64,000 nucleotides of DNA from Pandoraea capi (GCF_902459735.1 NZ_CABPRV010000008.1:62001-126000), one strand, 5' to 3'; shown: positions 17,822 through 27,340, numbered from the stretch's first letter. Numbers and translations: made by a program. Notes: generated by a model not told the origin, from the letters alone.

Positions 17822-18553
17822 ATGAAAAATCTGATCGGACCTACCTGCGTCGTGCTGGTCGTGGTGCTGCTCTGGGAGGCGTTGCATCTCGCCGTGGGTG
17901 GCGCATCGCTGAGCTCACCGGCGCAGACGGTCGCGGAATTGTGGCAGATGCTCGGCACGGCGTCGTTCTGGGATAACGTAGCCGAGACCGGCCGCGCGCT
18001 GATCTACGCGCTGGTGATCGCCGTCGCGGGCGGGATTGCGCTGGGTGTGCTGCTGGGCATCAACCGCATGGCCGGCACGGTGGCCGAGCCGCTGCTGGTC
18101 AATCTGTACTCGCTGCCGAAGGTCACGCTGTACCCGCTGGTGCTGCTGGTCTTCGGGCTGGGACTCTCGGCCAAGGTGGCGTTCGGCGTGATGCACGGCC
18201 TCATCCCGATTCTCGTGTTCACGATGAACGCGATCCGTCAGATGAAGCCCGTGTATCTGCGCGCGGCGCAGACCATGCGCATGCCGTTCCGGGAGACCGT
18301 ATGGCGTGTCGTGCTGCCCGCCATCTTTCCCGAGATCGTCGCCGGAATGCGGCTGGGCTTTTCGCTCACGCTGCTGGGCGTGCTGATCGGTGAAATGTTC
18401 GCCTCGCAAAAGGGACTCGGCTATCTGCTGACCAATGCAATGAACCTTGGCGACATCGGCACGATCATGTCGGTGGCGCTGTTCCTCACCATCTTCGCCC
18501 TGACCTGTAACGGCCTGCTGATGGCGGCGGACAAGCGGCTCACGCATCGGTGA
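17822..18553 (+). CDS. ABC transporter permease (SsuC type) 2
   Basis: 243 residues, about six membrane segments. The coupling loop is around LRAAQTMRMPFRETVWRVVL. ATG 17822 has GGAG eight bases upstream. It ends the four-gene ABC operon and is convergent with the efflux outer-membrane gene 16 bp away. It is diverged from the first permease, so not a recent duplication. Confidence 0.85.
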   Translation: MKNLIGPTCVVLVVVLLWEALHLAVGGASLSSPAQTVAELWQMLGTASFWDNVAETGRALIYALVIAVAGGIALGVLLGINRMAGTVAEPLLVNLYSLPKVTLYPLVLLVFGLGLSAKVAFGVMHGLIPILVFTMNAIRQMKPVYLRAAQTMRMPFRETVWRVVLPAIFPEIVAGMRLGFSLTLLGVLIGEMFASQKGLGYLLTNAMNLGDIGTIMSVALFLTIFALTCNGLLMAADKRLTHR

Positions 18554-18569
18554 TGTGCGACGGCAGGGC

Positions 18570-20078
18570 CTATGCCGGCGGATTCACATCCGACGCGTTC
18601 CCTGCCCCGCCCAGCGCCTTGTAGAGGGCCATGCGATTGTTCAGACGGTTCAGGCGCGTCTGCGCATCGGCGGTCTGCGCAGTGCGCAGCAACTGGAGTT
18701 GTTGGAGCCACGGCTGCACGTCGATCGCCCCTGCCCGATAGCGCAAGCGCAACAGCGTCTCGGCACGTTGCGCCTGCGTGACCGACAAGGCGCGCTGCTC
18801 GCTTTCCCTGGTGAACTGATCTCGTGCGGACAGCGCATTCTCGACTTCGCTCAGCGCGGTGTAGAGGCTCTTGCGGAAATTCACCACCGCTTCCTCGTAC
18901 TGCGTTTGGGACACCTTGATCTGCAACTGCATGGTGTTCCACTGAATGAACGGCAACGCCAGCCCCAGACCTAGCGAGCCGACAGGGTTCTGCAACACGC
19001 GCTCAAGCGAGGCGCTCGTCGTGCCCAACTGCCCGGTGAGCGTGAACGTCGGGTAGAAACTCGTGCGGGTGATGTCGACGTTGGCGAGCGTGCCGCGCAG
19101 GCGCAACTCCGCCGCGCGCAGGTCCGGCCGGCGGCCGAGCAGTTCGGCAGGCAGCCCCGCCGGGACCGCTGGCAGCGCCTGCATCGGCAGCGTCGACGGC
19201 TCCGGCGCCGCCTGTTCAGGCGGACGATCGAACAGGATCGCCAGCGCATTGCGGCTCTCCGTGCGCTGCTGCACCAACGATGTCAGGGCGGCGCGCTGAT
19301 CCGCCAGACTCCCTTCCGTCTGCGCCACATCCAGCCCCGATACCGCGCCCGCCGCGTAGCGCGAACGTACCAGCGCCAGAATGCGCTCGGTGTACGCGAT
19401 GTTGCTTTCCGCGTTGGCGATCTGCTGATTCAGGAAGCCGATCGTCCAGTAAAGCTGCGCCGTGGTGCCGATGAGCGACAGGCGAGCGGCCTCGCGGTCG
19501 GCATCGGTCGCTTCATACTCCCAGCGCGCGGCGTCGCGTTGCGCCGCCAGCTTGCCCCACAGGTCCAGTTCGTACGACGCCGTGGCCTGCAAGGTACTCT
19601 TGCGCCCCATCGCATGCGTATCGAGCGTGCGCGACACGGTGCCGTTGCCGTTGACCGTCACCGACGGCGTCAGGTTCGTGTCCGCCAAACCGGCCTGCAA
19701 CTGCGCCCGGTAGACGCGAATCCCCGCCACCGCCAGATCGTTGTTGACGGCGAGCACGTCGGTGATGAGCTTGTCCAGCACCGGATCGCCAAACGCGCGC
19801 CAGAAGTCGGGGGCGATGACGGCCGCCGTGCCTGCTGCGGCCACGGTGCCGGCTCCTGCCCCCGGCGCTGCCGCCCATTGCGCAGGCACCTGCACGGCGG
19901 GAAGCGGTTCGTGACGCACACCGGCGCACCCCGCGAGCAGCGCCGCCACGCTCGCCAGCGCGAGCACCGAGCGGCTGAGGGACAACACCGGGGAGGGCGA
20001 CGCAAGCGACGCCGTCGACGAATCGGACAAGGGGCGGGTCGGACGAGCGGGACGAGTAGGAGCAATCATTCGGGTCAT
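18570..20078 (-). CDS. Efflux system outer membrane factor lipoprotein (NodT/OprM family)
   Basis: 502 residues from ATG 20078, eleven bases after the macB stop with GAGG upstream. A lipobox (ALLAGC, Cys51) implies a lipid-anchored outer membrane protein. Two OEP repeats follow: YRAQLQAGLADTNLTPSVTV, and later LELRGTL-like and YRAGAIDVQPWLQ segments with long helical stretches. Some 30 residues precede a normal-looking signal peptide, so an internal GTG near codon 31 might be the true start. It forms the exit duct for the MacA-MacB pump encoded upstream in the same operon. Confidence 0.87.
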   Translation of the reverse strand: MTRMIAPTRPARPTRPLSDSSTASLASPSPVLSLSRSVLALASVAALLAGCAGVRHEPLPAVQVPAQWAAAPGAGAGTVAAAGTAAVIAPDFWRAFGDPVLDKLITDVLAVNNDLAVAGIRVYRAQLQAGLADTNLTPSVTVNGNGTVSRTLDTHAMGRKSTLQATASYELDLWGKLAAQRDAARWEYEATDADREAARLSLIGTTAQLYWTIGFLNQQIANAESNIAYTERILALVRSRYAAGAVSGLDVAQTEGSLADQRAALTSLVQQRTESRNALAILFDRPPEQAAPEPSTLPMQALPAVPAGLPAELLGRRPDLRAAELRLRGTLANVDITRTSFYPTFTLTGQLGTTSASLERVLQNPVGSLGLGLALPFIQWNTMQLQIKVSQTQYEEAVVNFRKSLYTALSEVENALSARDQFTRESEQRALSVTQAQRAETLLRLRYRAGAIDVQPWLQQLQLLRTAQTADAQTRLNRLNNRMALYKALGGAGNASDVNPPA

Positions 20079-20089
20079 CTGGCAATACC

Positions 20090-22198
20090 TCAATCGCGGG
20101 CAAGCGCTTCGACCGGGTCCAGCCGCGCCGCATTGCGCGCAGGCATGAAACCGAACACCACGCCGATGAGCGTCGAGCACAGGAATGCTGTGACGACCGA
20201 CCCCATCGAAAACACCATCTTCCATTTCTCGACGAACAGCGAGAACAGGAAGCTCGCCCCGAAGGACAAGGCAATCCCGATCGCGCCGCCGATCAGACAC
20301 ACCATCACCGCTTCCACGAGGAACTGCTGCATGATGTCGCTCTGACGTGCGCCGACCGCCATGCGAATCCCAATCTCCCGCGTGCGCTCGGTCACCGACA
20401 CGATCATGATGTTCATCACCCCGATCCCGCCCACGACTAGCGAAATTACGGCGATCAGCGACAGCAGCAGCGTGAGCGACTGGCTGGTCTTCTCGACCGT
20501 CTTCACCACGCTGTCCATGTTGTACGTAAAGAAGTCCTTGCGGCCGTGGCGCTGCGTCATGAGCGTCTCGAGGCTCTTCTCGGCCACCTTGCTCGGCTGA
20601 CCGTCGCGCACCCGCACGGTGATGCTGTCCACGTTGCGCTGCCCGAACAGCCGCCCGGCCGCCGTCGTGTAAGGCACCCAGATGTTCAGGCTCTTGGTGT
20701 CGCCGAACGCGCTCTTCTTCTCGACCGTCACGCCGATCACCACGCACGGCAGATTGCCCACGAAGATCACTTCGCCCAGCGGGTTCGGATTCGAGCCAAA
20801 GAGCTTGCGACGCGTGTTCTGATCGATCACCGCCACCTGCGCCTGACGTCGCACCTCATCCGGTCCGAATGCAATGCCCTGCCCGATCTTCAGACCGCGC
20901 ACCTGAAAGAAGTGCTCGCCCACGCCCGTGACCATCGCGCTCGCGTCGACGTTGCGGTAACGCAGCAGCAGACTGCGCGCCGTCTCGGGCGTCGCGCTGT
21001 CCACGTAGACCTGCTCCGAGAGCGCCTGCACGTCTTCGGGCACGAGCGTCTGAATCGCCGTGGCGCGGTTATCTCCCCAATCCTTGCCCGGATAGATGTT
21101 GATGGTGTTGGTGCCGATACTGCCGATCTCGGCCAGCATGTAGCGCTTCGCGCCCTCCCCGATCGCCACGATGGAGACGACCGACGTGATACCGATGATG
21201 ATGCCGAGCATCGTCAGGAAGGTGCGCAGACGATGCGAAATCAACGCGATCCACGCCATGCGGAACGCCTCGGCAAAGCGACCGACACCGCCCGTCCAGC
21301 GGCGCGGCGGGATCGCGCCGCCATGGCTGGCATTCACCGACGCCGGATCGGTTGCCGATGCCGCCGAGGCCTCGGCCTGTGCCACCTCCTGGGGCGACTC
21401 GTCCGGCGGCGTGGCGTGCGCAGACGCGTCCGGCTCGACCTCCACCGGCGTATTCTCCCGATCCGCCACGATCTCGCCGTCGCGAATCTCGATGATGCGA
21501 CGGGCGTGCGCGGCCACCTTCTCGTCGTGGGTCACGATGATGACCGTGTGCCCCAGCGCGTTCAGTTCCTTGAGAATGCGGATGACTTCACGGCCGCTGC
21601 GCGTGTCGAGCGCGCCCGTCGGTTCGTCCGCCAGAATGACTTCACCGCCGTTCATCAGCGCGCGCGCGATACTCACGCGCTGCTGCTGACCGCCCGACAA
21701 CTGGCTGGGCCGATGCTCGGTGCGGTCCGCAAGCCCGAGCCGTTCGAGCAGCATGACCGAGCGCGACCGACGCGCGGCATGTGGCGTGCCCGTGTAGACG
21801 GACGGCATTTCCACGTTCGACGCCGCGTCGAGGTGCGGCAGCAGGTGATAGCGCTGGAAGATGAACCCGAAGTGCTCGCGACGCAGTTGCGCCAGCGCGT
21901 CGGCGTCCAGATCGCGCGTCTCGCGTCCAGCCACGCGGTAGCTGCCATCGCTCGGATGATCGAGACACCCGAGAATGTTCATCAGCGTCGACTTGCCCGA
22001 GCCCGACGCGCCCATGATCGCAACGATCTCGCCCGCTTCGATGGTGAGGTTCACATCGCGCAGCACGACGACGTCGCGCTCGCCCGACGGGAAGCGCCGG
22101 GTGATGCCCGTGAGCGACAGCATCGGGTGCGCGCCGACCCCGAGGGCATCCGCCGCGTTTCGAGACGTTTCGGAGGCTTGAGTCATGACGCTCGACAT
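20090..22198 (-). CDS. macB: MacB-type export ATP-binding/permease protein
   Basis: 702 residues. The N-terminal ATPase has Walker A GASGSGKST, signature LSGGQQQR and Walker B VILADEPTGALD. A charged, low-complexity linker of about 60 residues joins it to a four-helix MacB permease with a large periplasmic domain. The C-terminus carries the FtsX-like GIGVMNIMIVSVTERTREIG motif. E. coli MacB has 648 residues, so the linker is longer here. It drives export of macrolides, lipopeptides or siderophores through the outer membrane factor. ATG 22198 has AAGGA upstream; the gene follows macA by 12 bp. Confidence 0.9.
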   Translation of the reverse strand: MSSVMTQASETSRNAADALGVGAHPMLSLTGITRRFPSGERDVVVLRDVNLTIEAGEIVAIMGASGSGKSTLMNILGCLDHPSDGSYRVAGRETRDLDADALAQLRREHFGFIFQRYHLLPHLDAASNVEMPSVYTGTPHAARRSRSVMLLERLGLADRTEHRPSQLSGGQQQRVSIARALMNGGEVILADEPTGALDTRSGREVIRILKELNALGHTVIIVTHDEKVAAHARRIIEIRDGEIVADRENTPVEVEPDASAHATPPDESPQEVAQAEASAASATDPASVNASHGGAIPPRRWTGGVGRFAEAFRMAWIALISHRLRTFLTMLGIIIGITSVVSIVAIGEGAKRYMLAEIGSIGTNTINIYPGKDWGDNRATAIQTLVPEDVQALSEQVYVDSATPETARSLLLRYRNVDASAMVTGVGEHFFQVRGLKIGQGIAFGPDEVRRQAQVAVIDQNTRRKLFGSNPNPLGEVIFVGNLPCVVIGVTVEKKSAFGDTKSLNIWVPYTTAAGRLFGQRNVDSITVRVRDGQPSKVAEKSLETLMTQRHGRKDFFTYNMDSVVKTVEKTSQSLTLLLSLIAVISLVVGGIGVMNIMIVSVTERTREIGIRMAVGARQSDIMQQFLVEAVMVCLIGGAIGIALSFGASFLFSLFVEKWKMVFSMGSVVTAFLCSTLIGVVFGFMPARNAARLDPVEALARD

Positions 22199-22210
22199 CC
22201 TCGACTTCCT

Positions 22211-23413
22211 TTATTGAGCGGCGCCCGACGACGTGTCGGCCGGCGTCGACGCGCCATCGCCCGCCTCGCCGATCACGACCCGGTCGTCTGCCGTGAGACC
22301 TTCACGCACTTCGACGCGCACGTTGTTGTTCAGTCCCGTGACGATCTGACGCGTCACGGCGTGCCCATCCTTGGCGTCCTTGTCCAGCACGCGCACCTCA
22401 TAGCGATCGGGGCCGACCTTCTTGCCCAGCGCCGCCACCGGCACGCTCAGTGCCTGCTTGGCGGTGCCGAGCAACACGTTGACCTGCGCCGTCATCGAAA
22501 TACGCAGGCGATGATCGGTGTTCGGCACGTCGAACAGCGCGTTGTAGAAGACGGCCGTGTTGTTGCGCGTGGCACCGCCGCCCAGCGTGCTCTGCGTGTC
22601 GAGGAAGTTCTGCGGCGCAGGTTCGATGGCGCGCAGCTTGCCGTAGTAACGCTTGTCCGGATCGCCGAGGATCGTGAAGTAGGCGGTCTGGCCCGGGGAG
22701 ATGCGAATGACGTCCGCCTCCGATACCTGCGCCTTCACGGTAATGGTGTCCATATCGGCGAGCTTCAGAATCACCGGCGCCTGCTGCTGCGCGATCACCG
22801 TCTGACCTTCCTGCGTGACGATGGCGACCACCTGGCCGTCGATGGGCGCCACGATACGCGTGTACCCGACGTTCGCGCGTGCCGACTCGATGGCGACGCC
22901 CGCCTTGCGGATCTGGGCATCGAGTCCGGCGAGCGTGGCGCGCTGCGTGTCGAGCGCGGCCTGTGCCGATTCGAAGTCCTGACGGGACGTGGCGTCGTCG
23001 GGCAACATCTGACGCTGCCGGGCAAAGGCCAGCTCGGCCTGCTTCAACTGGGCCGTCGTCGAGCGCTTCTGCGCCTGGAGATTCTGCTCGTCGGCTTCGG
23101 CCTGACGCAAACCGTTCTGCGCGAGCACCGGATCGATCTCGGCGAGCCACTGCCCCTTCTTCACCTTGTCGCCGAGCTTGACCTTGAGCGACTTCAACTG
23201 GCCGCTGACCTGCGCGCCGACGTCGACCTGCTGGAACGCCTGAAGCGTGCCGGTGGCAAGGACCGTGTTTTCGAGGTCGCTGCGCTCGACCCTGGCGCTG
23301 ATGTACTGCGGCGGCTTCGGCGTCGCAAGACTGCGCAGACCGAGCACCACGAGAACGATTAGCACAACGAGGCTGGTGACCAGATAGGGCCGGCGGCGAA
23401 TGAACTGGATCAT
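22211..23413 (-). CDS. macA: MacA-type periplasmic adaptor (membrane fusion protein)
   Basis: 400 residues from ATG 23413. One N-terminal membrane anchor (RRPYLVTSLVVLIVLVVLG) is followed by the biotinyl-lipoyl halves (VDVGAQVSGQLKSL and TRIVAPIDGQVVAI), an alpha-hairpin and a beta-barrel domain. It bridges MacB and the outer membrane factor and stimulates the ATPase. It is first in a macA-macB-OMF operon; no local regulator is encoded. An upstream frame extension to 23446 seems untranslated. Confidence 0.9.
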   Translation of the reverse strand: MIQFIRRRPYLVTSLVVLIVLVVLGLRSLATPKPPQYISARVERSDLENTVLATGTLQAFQQVDVGAQVSGQLKSLKVKLGDKVKKGQWLAEIDPVLAQNGLRQAEADEQNLQAQKRSTTAQLKQAELAFARQRQMLPDDATSRQDFESAQAALDTQRATLAGLDAQIRKAGVAIESARANVGYTRIVAPIDGQVVAIVTQEGQTVIAQQQAPVILKLADMDTITVKAQVSEADVIRISPGQTAYFTILGDPDKRYYGKLRAIEPAPQNFLDTQSTLGGGATRNNTAVFYNALFDVPNTDHRLRISMTAQVNVLLGTAKQALSVPVAALGKKVGPDRYEVRVLDKDAKDGHAVTRQIVTGLNNNVRVEVREGLTADDRVVIGEAGDGASTPADTSSGAAQ

Positions 23414-23733
23414 GGAACGAAGTTGGCGATCAAAAAGGCACGTCAAAAAGGGCAGTACAGGGGCGGTGAAAGCGGCGGTAAGACTGGCTGGCCGGTCGTT
23501 TTGCCGACCGTACGCCGTCCGACACGCTCAGGCACACAAAAGGTTGAGAGTTTAAGGGGTTTGGACAGCCTTGGGGCCGTGTCTGCCCATCTGTCGTTTC
23601 GTTGCCAGCAGTGTCGCACCGGGCCATGCGCCTGAAAACCTGTACAAATCACAGTGAAACGGCGCGCAAACCCTGAAAAACTGGGAAAAAACGCATGAAG
23701 TGATATAGTCGCCCGGCCTTTGCAAGGGACATC
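23414..23733. other. Non-coding region between macA and the TRIC-type gene
   Basis: 320 bp holding the two divergent promoters. A 6-bp inverted repeat, CGGTCG (23493-23498) and CGACCG (23505-23510), is the only ordered element I see; it could be an operator for the efflux operon. A TATAGT box lies near 23703 upstream of the plus-strand gene. Confidence 0.4.
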
Positions 23734-24369
23734 ATGAAAACAGAAATCTTCTACGCCCTGTACCTGATCGCCATCGTGACGGAAGCGATGTCGGGGGCCA
23801 TCATGGGGATGCAGCGCGGCATGGACCGCTTCGGACTCGCCTTCGTCGGCATGGTGACGGCGCTCGGCGGCGGCACGATCCGCGACGTGCTGTTCGGCCG
23901 TCACCCGCTGGTGTGGATCGCGCATCCCGAGTATTTGCTGCTCACGCTGGGCGCGGCGACGCTCGCGTCGATCGTGGCGCGCCACATTCACCGGCTGCGC
24001 ATGACCTTCATCACGGTCGACGCCATCGGGCTGGCGGCTTTCACGATTCTGGGATGCGATATCGGCATGACCGTGAGCACGAGCCCGGTCATCGTGGTCC
24101 TCGCGGGGGTGCTCACCGGCATTGGCGGCGGCATGCTGCGCGACCTGCTATGTGGTCAGGTGCCGCTGGTGCTGCGCCGTGAGATGTATGCAAGCGTGGC
24201 GTGCATCGCAGGCGCGATGTATGTCGCGATGCTGCATTTCGGTGTGCCGAACGGTGTTGCGACGGGTGTGGGTTTCGTCGGCGGCTTCGTGATCCGCATG
24301 CTGGCGGTGTGGTTCGGCTGGCGCTTCCGTACGTTCGAGGACGAAGCCCCTTCCGAACCGTTGCACTGA
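23734..24369 (+). CDS. TRIC/UPF0126 family trimeric cation channel-like membrane protein
   Basis: 211 residues with seven predicted membrane segments and a duplicated three-helix unit containing glycine-rich turns: VTALGGGTIRDVLFG at about 42-56 and LTGIGGGMLRDLLCG at about 128-142. These GGG...RD motifs are diagnostic of the family (YicG/YadS relatives), which includes prokaryotic TRIC potassium channels; a glycine-transport role has also been proposed for relatives. ATG 23734 is preceded by AAGGG. It stands alone and is convergent with the citrate-synthase-like gene. Confidence 0.85.
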   Translation: MKTEIFYALYLIAIVTEAMSGAIMGMQRGMDRFGLAFVGMVTALGGGTIRDVLFGRHPLVWIAHPEYLLLTLGAATLASIVARHIHRLRMTFITVDAIGLAAFTILGCDIGMTVSTSPVIVVLAGVLTGIGGGMLRDLLCGQVPLVLRREMYASVACIAGAMYVAMLHFGVPNGVATGVGFVGGFVIRMLAVWFGWRFRTFEDEAPSEPLH

Positions 24370-24425
24370 CGCGCGCTGCCGGTGGATTGCGCACGACACC
24401 GCCCCGTCCGACATCGCGAGCGGCA

Positions 24426-25751
24426 TTACCGGGTCGACGGCACTTCGAACGACTCGAATGTTTCCGCCACGACCGGGCCGCCATAGCCGTATTTGGCGCG
24501 TGGGCGCAGCATGAACGCCTGCGTGCGTTGCTCCATGACATGCGCCACCCAGCCCGCCGAACGCCCGATGATCCACATCGCGGTCGACGTACCGTCGGGC
24601 AATCCCAGCGCCCGTGCGAGCGCCACCAGTCCGGTCGCCAGACCGGCATGCGCGTTCGCCTCGGTGCGCATGCGCTCCAGAAAGTCGAGCGTCAGCCGGG
24701 TGTTCCTGCGCAGCGTGTCGTCAATGGCGCCGTCATCCGTCTCGTTCATCAGCTCACCCGCGATCTGCATCATCAGATCGGCGCGCGCGTCGCCGCCCGG
24801 ATACAGCGGATGATTGAAGCCAAGCAAACTCGCGCCATATTCGCGAACGCGCTGAACGCGTGTGTCCAGCGCATCGAACGGCTCGCATAGCAACAATGTC
24901 TCGATCTTCTCGGTGCTGGTGCCGGTGGTAAAGCCGATGTGCGAACCGATGGCTGCCGCCACACAGCCGAACAGATCGGCGTTGGTGGACGCCGCCACAC
25001 GCGCGGAGAACGTCGCCGGGGCGAGTTCGTTGTCCGCCAGCACGACGAGTGCCGCGTTCATGGCGCGCAGCCTCGCAGGCGTGACAGCGCTGCCGGCCGC
25101 ACGCAGCAGTTGCGCCGCGACACTCTCGTCTGGCTCGCGCGCTACGAAGCGTCGCTGCGGCCCGAGAAAGCCCACGCATCCGACCATGCAATGCAGCATC
25201 GCGCGCGCCGCCTGCACGGCGGTGCCATCGGCCAGTTCACGGGCGCCGCGCCCGTGCATGGCCAGCGCGAACGGCACCATGCCCAACAAGTTGCCGATGT
25301 CTGCGCTCGCGACTTCGCCGTCGTAGGTCGACAGAAAGCGCAGCACGTCGGGCGGCGTCTCCTGCATCGGCCAGTCGGCGATGCTGTCCTGCCAGATCCC
25401 CGTCATCAACAAATGCACGACCGATTCGAACGACGCCCCGCCGCTCGCCAGATCGATCGCCAGCCGGTTGCGATAGCGCGGACCGTGCGGCGTGATCTGC
25501 GTGATGGCCGAGTGCAGCACCGGGTCGCCGAAGCGCATCGTCGATTCCGCCACGGCGCCGGTCGGGGCCCGTCCCCGCTTGCGGGTCGCCAGACGCTCGA
25601 CGTCGCGCCGCAGGTAAAGGCTCTTGCGGCCGTCCTCATGCGGCCGCGCACGGATCAACCCCCGGCTCACATAGGCATAGAGCGTGGCCGGCTTGATATC
25701 GAGCATCGCCAATACGTCCTCACGCGTCATCAGGTCGGTTTGCTGCGTCAT
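24426..25751 (-). CDS. Helix-turn-helix/citrate-synthase-fold fusion, probably a catalytically inactive sensor-regulator
   Basis: 441 residues from ATG 25751 (GGGAG upstream). Residues about 8-60 form a MerR/excisionase-like helix-turn-helix: MTREDVLAMLDIKPATLYAY, then RRDVERLATRKRGR. The rest has citrate synthase architecture. The substrate-histidine motif GFNHPLYPGGDARAD is retained. By eye, the first active-site motif (usually LHGGANE) is TTGTSTE, replacing the catalytic histidine with Thr. The usual NVDF aspartate region reads NAHAG. Two of the three catalytic residues therefore appear lost. Divergence from a transporter-decarboxylase-aldolase operon suggests it binds DNA and senses a CoA ester or organic acid. 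A weakly active citrate or methylcitrate synthase remains possible. Confidence 0.7.
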   Translation of the reverse strand: MTQQTDLMTREDVLAMLDIKPATLYAYVSRGLIRARPHEDGRKSLYLRRDVERLATRKRGRAPTGAVAESTMRFGDPVLHSAITQITPHGPRYRNRLAIDLASGGASFESVVHLLMTGIWQDSIADWPMQETPPDVLRFLSTYDGEVASADIGNLLGMVPFALAMHGRGARELADGTAVQAARAMLHCMVGCVGFLGPQRRFVAREPDESVAAQLLRAAGSAVTPARLRAMNAALVVLADNELAPATFSARVAASTNADLFGCVAAAIGSHIGFTTGTSTEKIETLLLCEPFDALDTRVQRVREYGASLLGFNHPLYPGGDARADLMMQIAGELMNETDDGAIDDTLRRNTRLTLDFLERMRTEANAHAGLATGLVALARALGLPDGTSTAMWIIGRSAGWVAHVMEQRTQAFMLRPRAKYGYGGPVVAETFESFEVPSTR

Positions 25752-25827
25752 CGTCTCCCTCTGAATGGTCTCGCCACGCACGCCGCCGCCTCGCTGCGAC
25801 GGCTTTGCGGCACATCATGCCACATTC

Positions 25828-25850
25828 ATATTGACTTTAAAAATCAATAT
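25828..25850. promoter_or_regulatory. Inverted repeat operator candidate between the HTH-citrate synthase gene and the MFS gene
   Basis: ATATTGA at 25828-25834 and TCAATAT at 25844-25850 form a perfect 7-bp inverted repeat with a 9-nt AT-only spacer apart from one C. It lies in the 224-bp divergent region, 77 bp upstream of the regulator start. It is a natural candidate for binding by the helix-turn-helix domain. Confidence 0.5.
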
Positions 25851-25975
25851 TGATAAACAAAAAATCGGTCAGTAAAGTCGTCTCCGCGTGCACAGCAAAG
25901 TCATGGCAAGACAACAAAGACACTGCGAGCCGGCTTCGTCCGAGCGTCGACAGGTCGCCCATTCGGAGACAACGC

Positions 25976-27340
25976 ATGGCCCTGGACCTACCCTCGCGGG
26001 CAGGCGAACGCATCGACGTTCGCGACGCCCTGCAATCCGCCCCGCTAGGGGCCTTTCACTACCGGCTCGCGACACTGCTCGCGCTGATCCTGCTGTTCGA
26101 CGGCTTCGATCTGTACAACGCCGCTTACATCGTTCACGACGTCACCCGCCTCTGGCATCTGACACCGAGCCAGATCGGCGTGCTGCTGTCGTGCGGACTG
26201 GCCGGATTCGCCGCCGGCTCGGCCGTCTCGGGGCCGTTCAGCGACCGCATCGGCCGCCGTCGCGTCTTGCTCACCGGCATCTGGCTGTCCGGGGTAATGA
26301 GTCTTGCCATCGGGTTGTTTGCCCACGATCTGCGCACCTTCATCGGACTGCGCTTCGTGATGGGGATCTCGCTGGGCCTGCTCATGCCGGTCGCCGTCAC
26401 CTACATCAACGAAATCGCGCCCAAGCGCAGCGCCAACGTCTTCACCATCGTGTTCTTCTCGTGCGGATGGATCGGTGGCGCAACGGCGTCAGGCTTCATC
26501 GCCGCATGGCTCATCCCGCAATACGGATGGCAGAGCATGTATTACGTGGGCGCGCTGTCGGTCGTGCTGGCGCTGGCGCTTCAGTTCGTGCTGCCGGAGT
26601 CGGTCTCGTTCCTCGCCAGTCGCGGTCATCAGGAAGCGGTGCGGGCGCAGCTCACCCGGCTGTGGCCCGCGCGTGCGGCCGAGTTCGCCACGGCGACGTT
26701 CACATCGCCCGACGCCGGCGTGAAAGCCGGTTCGGTCGCCGCGCTCTTCTCCGGTGAGTTTCGCCGTCAGACGATTTGCCTGTGGTCGATGGGGGCGTTG
26801 TCGCTCTTCTCGTCGTATGGCCTGTCGGGCTGGCTGCCCACCATCATGCTGGCACGCGGCGAGAACCTCTCGACGAGTTTCGCCTACGGGTCGCTGCTGG
26901 TCTTCGCCTCGGCGTTCGGCAGTCTGCTCACCGGTGTGGTGGCCGACCGCATCGGCAACCGCCGTCTGGCGATGTCGCTGGCGTGGTTGTGCGGCGCGGC
27001 GGCCATCGGGGTGCTGGCCACGATCACCGGCGGCTCGGTCACGTTCGTGGGCATCGTGGTCGCGGGCATGTTCGTCATCGGCACGCAGACCGTGCTCAAC
27101 AACCTCGTCGCCGTGAGCTATCCGACAGAGATCCGCAGCACCGGCGTCGGCCTCTATCTCGGCATTGCCCGGGTCGGCGCGATGTGCGGCCCGGCCATCG
27201 CCGGCGTGCTGCAACAGGCAACGGGCGGCGCGGGAACGATGTTCTTCGTGCTCGGCGCCGCACTCGTCACCGCCGCGATGCTCGTCTTCCTCGTCGCACG
27301 CCCGGAAAACCTGCCGAAGGCCCCGGCCTTCGGTCACTGA
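25976..27340 (+). CDS. MFS transporter, aromatic acid:H+ symporter (AAHS) family
   Basis: 454 residues, twelve membrane segments. AAHS markers are visible: LILLFDGFDLYNAA in helix 1 (the DGFD motif essential in PcaK), SGPFSDRIGRRRVL after helix 2, and PESVSFL before the central loop. It probably imports an aromatic carboxylate. ATG 25976 has GGAG nine bases upstream; the frame extends further 5' without membrane character. It is the first gene of a plus-strand run with the decarboxylase-like and aldolase genes, 37 bp apart. Confidence 0.85.
   Translation: MALDLPSRAGERIDVRDALQSAPLGAFHYRLATLLALILLFDGFDLYNAAYIVHDVTRLWHLTPSQIGVLLSCGLAGFAAGSAVSGPFSDRIGRRRVLLTGIWLSGVMSLAIGLFAHDLRTFIGLRFVMGISLGLLMPVAVTYINEIAPKRSANVFTIVFFSCGWIGGATASGFIAAWLIPQYGWQSMYYVGALSVVLALALQFVLPESVSFLASRGHQEAVRAQLTRLWPARAAEFATATFTSPDAGVKAGSVAALFSGEFRRQTICLWSMGALSLFSSYGLSGWLPTIMLARGENLSTSFAYGSLLVFASAFGSLLTGVVADRIGNRRLAMSLAWLCGAAAIGVLATITGGSVTFVGIVVAGMFVIGTQTVLNNLVAVSYPTEIRSTGVGLYLGIARVGAMCGPAIAGVLQQATGGAGTMFFVLGAALVTAAMLVFLVARPENLPKAPAFGH

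Noticed and set aside
20079-20747. Upstream continuation of the outer membrane factor frame into macB
   Set aside because: The extra segment is out of frame with macB and has no family similarity. The ATG at 20078 with GAGG upstream and the lipobox after it fit the family.
20546-23362. Long open frame (about 938 codons) on the plus strand opposite macA and macB
   Set aside because: It is the antisense of two well-supported genes and has the arginine/histidine-rich composition of a shadow frame.
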